From assembly GCA_963693285.1 (NCBI GenBank), contig OY848920.1, forward strand, positions 1,935,135 to 1,999,134: DNA of 64,000 nucleotides, given 5' to 3'. Positions 54,949 through 64,000 of the stretch are shown piece by piece (positions within the stretch are counted from its first letter, which is position 1; each line of letters opens with the position of its first letter). The notes under the pieces were generated by a model. The model was not told the origin of the DNA. It ran no database searches and worked only from the letters and a program-made list of their open reading frames with translations. The translations under genes and the position numbers were made by a program. This DNA comes from Xestospongia muta. Its lineage: Eukaryota > Porifera > Demospongiae > Haplosclerida > Petrosiidae.

Positions 54949-56559
54949 GTAAGTTACATTGTCCATATATCAATATATACATGTACATAGAGTGGATCCC
55001 TTAGTTAAGAATAACCCAATATTATCATCTGGCATTGATCTATATTAAACTTTGACACTAATCACAACTTGATTGTTATCAGATGTAATATTCCCATAAT
55101 TTATATGAAAGTGGTTTTTAACTATTTAAACAACTGGTGACCACAAATTACTATTACTAACTCATTTCCTCATTTTTGTAGGTGGGAAATAATGAGAGTG
55201 TTCAATCTATATTATGTATATCAACAAGTACAATATAATAAGTATACTAGTTACCTTAATACAAGTATGTACATGGTATGTGGATATGTTCATGTAAAGT
55301 TTGTTCTGTTAAACAATTGACAATGACTTGATTTGTGGACAATGCTTTCTCATTTAATGATTGTCTCTCTGGAAAAGCCAATTCAAATACATGTACAGTA
55401 GTTCTTGTTATACTAACTAATATCTATAGTTGTTATATTGGTAGTTAGATATATTCTGTAGTTACTATATATAATTGTTATCTATAAATTTCACCGATAG
55501 ATAATAAGGGACATATTGTTAAAGCCAGCTGATGAGATACTTACTACTACAACACTACTTTAACTTCCTGATTGTTGTTTTTTTTCAATATATTTTGTTG
55601 TTTGTTTTTAACATTCAAGTATACTTTTGTAGTATTGAGTAATAACTATTTAAGTGGGCGTAACAGAATACGGAAGTATGCGTTTTTGTCTGTATGGTTT
55701 TGTTTCTTGGACCTTCTACAAATCCAGTAATTGTTACTTATACTAGAACTACAAAGTGGAATCTATTGGGGACACATACAGTTAGAATTGAAGAGTGTAG
55801 ATCTATATAGCTGGATATACTGAACTGACACGTATGTATCAATTTGGATTAATGAAAAAGATGAAAGTACAACCAGCTAGAAGAAATTTGCGAAATTCTT
55901 TAATAGCTATAAGACAGAGTAATGTTGTAAAGAAATGTGAAGATTATTTGAAACGTTACTGGTGAGTATTTAGGAATATATGATATACTGTAAAATATTA
56001 ATCAGATTTAGAGACACACATACAGGAAGTCAATTTCAAACTAAAGGAATACACAACAACAGTGTTTTTATAAAATGTGTGTGTGTGTGCAGTGTAGTCA
56101 GTTTTACATGCATGTACTTAAAAGTACAATTGTGATTATATGCCTAAAACCATGCTATGCTGAGTGTAATGATGTTCACATTATATAAGTTACAATATAG
56201 ACACCTTGTAGTCTCATTTTTGCCTATATATATAATTATATAGATCATATGTATCATAGCTACTTGTATCTTTGAAAGGTAGCTAACATATAACCTGAAT
56301 GTATTAATGATCATTTATGTATATTGTCAGTTTACTGTTACATAGCTATATATGCTGAGTTTAGCTCATCAGACAATGTTGCCAACTATAGTGACACAAA
56401 ATTTAAGAGTACTTTTGTGAACAGCATTATTTCATTGAATCATAATAATTTTCTCTTGCATTATTTAATGCATTTGAAAATAACTACTAAAGTTAGCATG
56501 TGTACATATGTATTACATTGAACAGGTGTTATTGTATTCCTTTGTATTTTATAGATGCT
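54949..56559. other. Alpha block copy 3, first part, with Death-like relic
   Basis: From 55268 it is nearly identical to 25549 and 42410 onward. It contains the decayed second Death-like exon at about 55710-55965. The rest is non-coding. Confidence 0.5.
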
Positions 56560-57325
56560 TCTCAAGTATTTCAAAGGCTGCCTATGAACATAATTACTTC
56601 AACTATTCACTTATATTGACAACAAATGGTACAAATTTGGTTGAGCTCTTAATGTTTGTTACAATGCTTTGAATGGCCTAAGTCACAATTACTATAGCAA
56701 TACAGCTAAAAACGAAACCAACTCCTCCATTAACTCTGTTATTAAAGGACCTATGGTAAGAAAAAGCAATAAACATGTACATGTATTACATACTACATGT
56801 ATTTAGAGGGGTTTTTAGTTCTGTAGTCTTCACAGATTTTTTTGAATGTAATTACACAATTGTGTATGTACCTATATTAACCTAGTACTTATAGTTGTCA
56901 ATAAAATGCCAGTAAGTGTGCTATTGTGAATGATATCTATTCTCAATGCAGTTAGAATAGGTTGTCACTAAATTATGTATACAGTTAATATAACTCATAA
57001 TAAATAGTTATAGTTCAAATTCTATTATTCTAGCACTTTCTTAGCTTCATATGGATACAATGTCATCCTCATCCTGCCTCTACTAGCTGTCTTACTCAAT
57101 ATTCTCCTTGGTAACTAAGGATCTTCAAGTTTAAACCTTAACAACACAGATACATTTCACTAACTGTCTATTCTCCTCATTGTAATCCAATTCAGACTAC
57201 CATATCAAGAGTTATACTTAGCAAAAGAGATCCTACAGGTTATGGAAATCCACCTCATAGTAAAAAATACATACCAAGTGGTCAATATATCAATGATCCC
57301 ATAATTAGTAAAGCAACAAACACAT
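56560..57325 (+). pseudogene. 3' end of a decayed single-pass membrane protein, copy 3
   Basis: The same three pieces as copies 1 and 2. The donor after the hydrophobic exon reads TTGGTAACTAAGG here, with extra bases, and the tail again ends GQYINDPIISKATNT, TGA. Confidence 0.45.
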
Positions 57326-58480
57326 GATCCCACTAATTATTATTATGTATGTTACATATAATAAATGTACTTTGTTTTATTACTAATTATTTCATGAGCA
57401 AATAAATATATAATTATGCCACAGTTACATGTAGGTTCATATATATTTTAATTGATCTTAAAAAATGCAGTTTATCACAACTTAAGTATCACTAATTGAA
57501 CAAGTTATTACACATGATGTCACATTGAGTACTTCATTATGTCATGAGTTATATCTTGTGATAACTTTAAACTGGACCTAATGGAGACAAACACCAGATA
57601 AATCAACAAATAGATGGATAAACGAATTAATGAATATCTGTAGGATATACATATACTAAATAGTACAATAGACACATGATAGATGAAGTATAAAAATTGA
57701 TTACAATACCTTTCTAAACTGTATGTATCTTTAAAAAACTAGTACTTTATTAATATCATTAGTATCAATATTGTGACTTCTAGTCAATAAAACATTTTAT
57801 TATAGATTGATGATGAAGTGAGTAATATAATACGTTGATAGTATAGCTGACTTTTAGTTAATTAATTTTCAATGATTTCATTAGGTGACAATGTAGCTAA
57901 TTGTAATGAGCATTGTTAACAATTTATTCCATTATTACTAAGAATGCTATTTTATAATTAATAGTAGGGATAAATAAATAGTTAAAACAGGTCAAGAGAG
58001 TACCAAATATAAAAAGTTTATGTTATTTTTTGCGACTACAATATTCATATAAAGTCACTATGGCAACAGGAACTATTTTTACGATTGCCATATCAAAGAA
58101 AGTGAAGAACAGATAACTCAGCTTATATGATATCACGTCATTCATCATGTAATAAATATAGCATCATTTAACTTGCTCCAGGATGTTGACAGATACAGAA
58201 TACTTCCAATTCTGAGGTTCACAAAGTGCATTTTCTTTGTTCTTGAGAACTTATTAGAGAAAATTATATTTTTGTTGTTTTCTAGCAATGACACTATGTT
58301 AATGACACCGAAAGATATGATTGCATCATGTTTGGTTTGAAATAAAGATCACATTGATCTACAATAAATGTTATATAGTGACTACAGACCACAATCACTT
58401 ATCACACCTCATTATTTTTAGTTTACTATCTGTGTATTGCATAAGATCAGCAATCACTTTTATACTTCTAGATGGTTGTT
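57326..58480. other. Non-coding part of the alpha block, copy 3
   Basis: Nearly identical to 27600-28740 and 44460-45600. No gene is seen. Confidence 0.55.
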
Positions 58481-58504
58481 TAGAATACAGTGGATCAAGT
58501 ATGT

Positions 58505-58548
58505 TGAAGTTCTCAAATCTTACAACTCCAAACTATCTCATTTGTTAA
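58505..58548 (+). pseudogene. Minimal type I receptor tail relic
   Basis: Only the last ~12 codons remain (LTTPNYLIC, TAA), followed by the usual type I 3' flank. The YTNL/YSKL part present in alpha copies 1 and 2 is lost. Confidence 0.6.
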
Positions 58549-58919
58549 ATGGAATACAACAAAATACTTAAACATACACATTTTGTTTATCAAACATTAT
58601 TCATAGATATTTTGATTAATAGGTGTTTATTATTTAGTAGTTGATGTCGACAATGTTGTATTGATGTTTATTATTAGTGTGAGTTTCTCATATATGGTTT
58701 ACAATTTCCCTTTTTATTGTAGTAATTAAGCCTTGATTTTATTCTAATAAAAATAGCCAAACCTTTTCTGGAATTCAGGATTTAATACCACATATTTGGT
58801 AACAAGTATGGGATAGGTTTACGTGTTTCACAATACATTTAATATAATACAAACAACTATGGTAGTATTAATTTTGACAAACCTCCCATATTAATACAAT
58901 ATTCAAACAACCGATATAG

Positions 58920-58985
58920 TTGAAGATGACTACATTGAACATGAGCCATGAAAAATACATCACAGAATGAGGAAAATTAGTCTTA
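58920..58985 (+). pseudogene. Relic of the polytopic gene's C-terminus
   Basis: TAGTTGAAGATGACTACATTGAACATGAGCC and the following CAGAATGAGGAAAATTAG match the last codons of the polytopic gene (2414-2485), with stops. It supports an ancestral polytopic-gene plus receptor-gene unit here as well. Confidence 0.6.
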
Positions 58986-59154
58986 AAGTATGCACTAGTT
59001 CTTATGTAATGCTATGGTTAATTACTATATTACATTAATTATTATATTATTTATGCTGTTAAATACTTATGTAACTTCATAGTAAATATATGACTATATA
59101 ATATACACACATTGTTCAGCATATTTCATTTTGCCATGTCATGATAACCTACTG

Positions 59155-59395
59155 ATGATTATGTTTATAATAGAATATCATATGAATCTAATAAATGTTA
59201 TAAAATAATTGGCTGTATAATTAACACTGTAGTTATTATTACACCTGCACAAAATATATGACTGACTTGTGGCATATTGTACAGCAATATATCGTATTAT
59301 ATATAACATATTAATGTTGTGATCAATGCTATGACTGATAACAATTATGCTGCTACATTACATGCAATGCTACCAAATTTGTTAATATCATTGTA
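59155..59395 (+). pseudogene. Very decayed receptor exon 2 relic
   Basis: Fragments align in order with exon 2: TATGTTTATAATAGAATATC and CATATGAATCTAA (YVYYGISHES), GTAGTTATTATTACACCTGC followed by ACAAAATAT (VTITPTQNI), and ACATTACATGCAATGCTACC (LHALQ). Many stops and indels make it older than the other relics. Confidence 0.55.
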
Positions 59396-59536
59396 ACTAT
59401 ATAGCATTATTAATGTGTCAAGATTTAGTGTAATAACAAATTATTGTCATTTACAATGCACAAAAATAACAGGATATTAAAATTATAACTTGTAATTTAA
59501 AATTGAATACATCTGGCAGTTGTATTAAAAATTAAA

Positions 59537-62276
59537 ATGATTGTGATAGTGAAGATGCTACAGCTAATGATTATTTTCACTCTTATAGGTAATGTTAAAT
59601 CTATATTAATTGAGGTTAATAACAATATTTATAATAATATAGGAGTTAATAATGCTGAGGATAAGTTGTCTAACTATGCAAGTGAATTCCATGTTGCTTT
59701 CTTGAGACAAGTAAACAAACGTATTGAAATGATTGTTCTTACAAGGAGTTTTAGTCCAGTTCAATTTAACATCTCATCTTCAACTGGATACAACTTTACC
59801 GGAACTACTACAGCTAATGCTGCTACCTTTGTTACCATACCATCAAGTTTACAAGTACGTGAGTCTAATTATACTTATCGTCATCTTGGACTACATGTGA
59901 GATCATCCCCTAGTTAACCTATCTCTGTTGTTATGGTTGGGTATACAGATGCACCTTCTTCAACTTATTTAGCTCTACCATGTCATGATCAACCTACAGA
60001 TGAGTATGTTTATTATGGAATATCACACGAATCTAAAGTAAATAATGTTTATGGACAAATCCTATTAGTTGGTTGTAGAGATAACACAACAGTTACTATT
60101 ACACCCACACAAAATATAAAACTACCTCAGAATGTTCAACAACATGACAGTAATATGGTTAATATTGCAGCTGGTACCAGTTACACATTTTTACATTATA
60201 TTTTACATGCTTTACAGACTTTGTTAATAGGAGTGGTATATCTTGATCTGAGTGGAACTAAGATTGTATCTAATTATCCATTGACAGTTATTGGAGGACA
60301 TGAATGTGCTACTGTACCAGTATTGTATTTCTATTGTGATCCTATAGCTACTCAAGTACCACCTACTATAAATTGGGGAACACAATTCTTATTGGTACCA
60401 CTACAGAATCTTTCTAATGGTCAAAGGTTTAAACTAATTACATCAACAAAAAGCACTCAAATAAACTTAACTTGTAAACAAAACACTACAACTATTGTAT
60501 TGGCTTTATCTGGTGACATCTTAACAAATGATAGTGATCATAATACCTTTTGTTATGTCCAGTGCAGTCAACTATGCTATATTGCTGAGCTAGCATTTGG
60601 TCGTAATTATCAAGATAGTGGATATGGTGATCCATTATTAATGACAGTTCCTCCTCTTAGACAATACCCTCATAGTGTCACATTTACCACATTACCAGAA
60701 ATGTCTACAAACTTTTACAGTATAGCAGTACCTGCAAACACTTATTTCAATGGTACTGTAATAATTAATGGAGTACTGACTACATTAAATTGGACATCAA
60801 TTTATAACAGTACTGGAACAATCTCAGGATATGGCTACACTATGTCAGTTAATGGACACTATACTATCAGTCATAGTAATCCTAATGGCAAGATATATGT
60901 CAGTGTTTATGGGTTTAGTGACCATGGAGGGTATGGTTATACAGCTGGAATGTTTCTTGAGACTCATTTAATTAGTTTCAATGCATCTATGTACTTAGTC
61001 AATGAAGGAGATGGTCATGTGGACATATGCATTGTAAGAACATATAATATTGAAGAAAATATAACTGTCTTAATAACATGTGAACATAAAATTATAAAAA
61101 CTGAAGCAACAGGTAATTAATCAAAGCTTCTGTATAATTATTTATTGTCTTTTACATAATCATATTTATACACTTCCTTTTAATGATTAGGAAATGAAGA
61201 TTACTTATCTGTCAATAAGACAGTCACACTTTACAGTGGTCAAACTATTATTGATGTTTCTATACCTATATTGGATGATGACTTTGTAGAAGAAACAGAA
61301 TATGTTACAGTAAAGTTAACAACTCCTTACAACAATGTGTTGTATGATATTGATGAAACTATTGTCACAATAGAAAATAATGATTGTAAATGAATAATAT
61401 ATACATTTTATTTATCTGATATTTCAATATAGATATTCATATTGGTTTCAAACAAGAATTAATGAAATCATTGACTACATTGAATAAAGGTATTAATCTT
61501 GAAATTGTACATTACAGTGGTACACTTCAACCTGGACTAACAGTAAGTTTGACATTACAACTTGAAGGACCTCAAGGTATATCTATCAATGTATTAATAT
61601 ATGTACATGATATTTTGGTATAGGTGTTCCATGTCATGTTAGTGTTGTTCGGTTTGTAGACATAACATCAACAGTCACTGTTATCTTTAATGTTTCACGG
61701 CTTAATTTGGCATTAACCCAAGCAGCTAATAATTTTAGTATCACAGGAAGATTGGTTAGTGATGAAGAGTCATCAGTACATATAACACTAACTCCTAAGG
61801 AAGTCAATATTAACTACAATCCAAACATTTTACTACCTTCTTCAACGACTGCCATATTAACAATTTATACAACCATAACAACAACTTTTATTCCAACGCC
61901 AACTAGTTGTACAGAGGCTGTCAGTAGTTCTTATGTAACTTCTATTGTTGGTGGGGTAATGGCTGTAATTGTTATAATAGTAATTATTATGTTTATCACT
62001 ACTGTTTTAATTGTCAGTTACTTATATAAAAGGAAGGAAATAACTACAAATAGTCATTACTCTGAAAATACATTAGCAAATCCGATTTATCAAGAATCAA
62101 TTCCAGCTAATTACACTAATTTATCACAGACACCAAAGGCAAATTCAACAGAAGAAACTTATTCAAAGTTATCATATCCATTTGATACGACTGCAATAAC
62201 ACAACAACCAAAATCTCTCCACCAAACAGAAGCTTCCACAATGAATCTTACAGCTCCAAACTATCACATTCGTTAA
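59537..62276 (+). pseudogene. IgGFc-binding/Calx-beta receptor, type I, gene L, with one nonsense codon
   Basis: Exons 59537-59588, 59643-61112, 61191-61385, 61433-61576 and 61624-62276 join in frame to 837 codons, with one in-frame TAA at 59915-59917. There CCTAGTTAACC replaces CCTAGTCAACC, a single C to T that turns the Gln of SSPSQPISV into a stop. Everything else is open: signal peptide MIVIVKMLQLMIIFTLI (different from the MLLKK type), IgGFc-like module (VLYFYCDP patch), Calx-beta, exon 4, stalk with TTFIPTPTS, TM and the YTNL/YSKL tail closest to gene B. Intron 1 is 54 bp and open. The exon 3 donor is GTAAAT rather than GTAAGT. It may be a recent pseudogene or a null allele. Confidence 0.8.
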
Positions 62277-62580
62277 ATGAAATACAACAAAATACTTAAA
62301 CATACACACTTTGTTTATCAAACATTATTCATATGTATTTTGATTAATAAGTGTTTATTATTTAGTTGTTGATATTGACAATGTTGTATTGATGTTTATT
62401 TTAGTGTGAGTTTCTTATATATGGTTTAGAATTTCCCTTTTTTTATTGTAGTAATTAAGCCTTGATTTTATTCTAATAAAAATAGCCAAAGCCTTTTCTG
62501 AAATTCAGGATTTATTACCACATATTTGGTAACAAGTATGAAATAGGTTTACATTTTTCACAATACACATGATTATATTT
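62277..62580. other. Receptor L 3' flank
   Basis: The usual type I 3' flank (TAATTAAGCCTTGATTTTATTC, TTTGGTAACAAGTATG). No gene is seen. It ends where the large palindrome begins. Confidence 0.6.
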
Positions 62581-63073
62581 AGCACACATTTTTGTCACTA
62601 CTTGTCATTTTTACTGTAAACATTTCAGTTTCTTCAGCGATATTATCATCTAATATAGCTATAGAGACAACGTTGATATTTTCCTCACTTAATTACTACA
62701 AAAACAAAGAAAATTGTAAATCTTGTACAAGAAACTAGCACTAAAAATAAACATTAAGGCAAGTTGACATTGTTAACGTCAACAATTAAATATAATAAAT
62801 ACCTATTCACCAAATATCTATGAATATTATTATTTGATAAAATAAGTCCTAAACATGAGTATATTTAATTGTTGACGTTAATAATGTCAACTTGTCTTAA
62901 TGTTTATTTTAGTGCTAGTTTCTTGTATAAGATTTACAATTTCCTTTGTTTTTGTAGTAATTAAGTGAGGAAAATATCAACATTGTCTCTATAGCTATAT
63001 TAGATGATAATATTGCTGAAGAAACTGAAATGTTTACAGTAAAAATGACAAGTAGTGACAAAAATGTGTGCTA
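62581..63073. repeat. Large imperfect palindrome made of receptor sequence
   Basis: The left arm (about 62581-62803) is the reverse complement of the right arm (about 62865-63073), e.g. GCACACATTTTTGTCACTAC against GTAGTGACAAAAATGTGTGC. Each arm is part of type II exon 3 plus its upstream flank. The left arm extends further, as the inverse of sequence found at 29728-29800. The central spacer is about 60 bp. It is the only place where receptor sequence lies on the - strand. Confidence 0.75.
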
Positions 63074-63748
63074 TCATATTAATGAAGCTATTATAAACAT
63101 AGAAGACAATGACTGTAAGTGCATTTAATTGATTTATTAATTTCTAAAATATTTGAGCCAATCTACTACAAGAATATTTATGAACACTCAACCTTTTTCT
63201 ACTGCCACAATATCATCTGTCATTCAATGATATGCAATGAGCACACAAACGTTTTCAGCTGTCACAGTGACATCTGTCACTACCACATTATCTATCAATA
63301 GCTTTTCTTTATTACCTGTTATTGTTGGAGTATTAGTTGCTATTGTTATTATTGCAATTATTATAATTGTAATTGGCTTTATTAGTGTTTGCTTTTATGG
63401 AATACACAAGGGAAAGCAGATGTCTGTCAATAGTAATTGTCAGGAAATGACAACATTACCTAACCAACCATCAATTTTAACTGAATATGAAAGTTACCAG
63501 TGATAGCATCATCTTCAACTGAACAAAGAGATGAAAATGAGTATCAGAGCTTATATCAAAATCCTCCTACAATGACAGAATACTCTACTCTTTCCATAAA
63601 TACATTAGAAATATACAGCGACTGTGATAATATTATTTATTCACAACCCTTTATTTTGCTTTATTATAGCAGTATAAATAGCAAAAAATTGCTAAATCAA
63701 TTAGTACAAAAACACATACTACTTAATTATTCTATTTTGTATCTGTAA
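62964..63748 (+). pseudogene. Type II receptor relic M
   Basis: It starts inside exon 3 (GAGGAAAATATCAACATTGTCTC; NIAEETEMFTV), keeps donor GACTGTAAGTG at 63115, lacks exon 4, and has a stop in the stalk (ATTCAATGATATGC). It then has an open TM and tail start (63237-63503: STQTFSAVTVTSVTTTLSI, VAIVIIAIIIIVIGFISV). A small deletion at about 63490 (GAAAGTTACCAG against GAATACTTACCAG) shifts the frame. The remaining tail has YQSL and YSTL, then runs into unrelated sequence at about 63645. There is no TIR element here, unlike the relics at 30.2 and 46.3 kb. Confidence 0.7.
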
Positions 63749-64000
63749 TCAGTTTCTTCTTGTTATCTTTGTATTGGCAGTTATCTTTTAAGCTAATGAC
63801 ATTACTACATTACTAAATTTGTTAATATATAAATTTGATCATAACTAAATAGACAGGAAATGTTGTCAATGCTATATATAGCTATATATAATTATGTTAT
63901 TTATATATATATAATTATATATGGTCTGATTTGTGAAAAGGGATCACTTCTGTCAAAATATTTGTGACCTGATTTGTCAACAAAACCACTGTTAAGACAT
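63749..64000. other. Polytopic-gene TM relic and window end
   Basis: About 63720-63790 holds a relic of the first TM segment of the polytopic gene (CAGTTTCTTCTTGTTATC...). The rest is AT-rich non-coding sequence with TATATAT tracts, of the kind that precedes receptor genes elsewhere, so a further receptor copy may follow. Confidence 0.4.

Noticed and set aside
1..64000. Bacterial-style operons or ribosome-binding sites for the head-to-tail genes
   Set aside because: Consistent GT..AG introns, signal-peptide exons and the domain families show a eukaryotic genome; the shared orientation comes from tandem duplication.

Overview
The window is eukaryotic, AT-rich genomic DNA. Genes are split by very short introns (about 47-100 bp, GT..AG), all recognisable genes lie on the + strand, and nearly everything exists in two to eight diverged copies. 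IgGFc-binding-like and Calx-beta ectodomains, together with Death/CARD-like, ROC/COR-like and SAMD3-like cytosolic proteins and minute introns, suggest a demosponge of the Amphimedon type. That assignment is inference; no database was consulted.

The core is a head-to-tail cluster of single-pass receptor genes. The full form has five exons, all separated by phase-1 introns: (1) a signal-peptide exon of 49-52 nt; (2) a ~1.47 kb exon with an IgGFc-binding-protein-N-terminal-like module and the first half of a Calx-beta domain; (3) a 195-nt exon with the rest of Calx-beta; (4) a 144-nt exon; (5) a membrane-proximal region, Ser/Thr stalk, transmembrane helix and a tyrosine-rich tail. Complete reading frames can be assembled at 4084-6856, 8810-11541, 13433-15901 (exon 4 missing), 18708-21430, 31567-34373 and 47656-50561. 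A copy at 59537-62276 has a single nonsense codon, 38932-41381 lacks its 5' end and most of its tail, and there are relics at about 12.0, 28.8, 29.2, 29.9, 45.6, 46.0, 58.5, 59.2 and 63.0 kb. Two classes of stalk/TM/tail occur (type I and type II); both carry repeated YxxL/I/V motifs.

Layout: 0-2.5 kb, a polytopic membrane protein with a beta-helix-like ectodomain (5' end outside the window); 2.5-12.8 kb, type I receptors and a relic, with hairpin MITEs and hAT remnants; 13.4-15.9 kb, a type II receptor; 16-18.2 kb, a scrambled second copy of the polytopic gene; 18.7-21.4 kb, a type I receptor; 23-25.3 kb, a decayed ROC/COR-like GTPase plus Death-domain gene; 25.5-28.6 kb, a duplicated block with a decayed TM-protein 3' end; 28.7-31.1 kb, receptor relics and a TIR element; 31.5-37.8 kb, a type II receptor, then a Death-domain gene, a CARD-like exon and a SAMD3-like gene; 38.9-42.4 kb, a truncated type II receptor and a Death/COR chimera; 42.4-51.5 kb, a second copy of the 25.5-35.3 kb block; 52.3-58.5 kb, a further GTPase/Death pseudogene and third block copy; 59.5-63.7 kb, a type I receptor with a stop, a large palindrome and a type II relic.

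The interpretation offered is an expanding, mosaic family of surface receptors with short hypervariable patches set in a conserved framework and with candidate phosphotyrosine signalling tails. It is interleaved with death-fold cytosolic genes, so it is a candidate innate-immune or self/non-self recognition locus. Architecture and copy structure are read from the sequence; the recognition role is inference.
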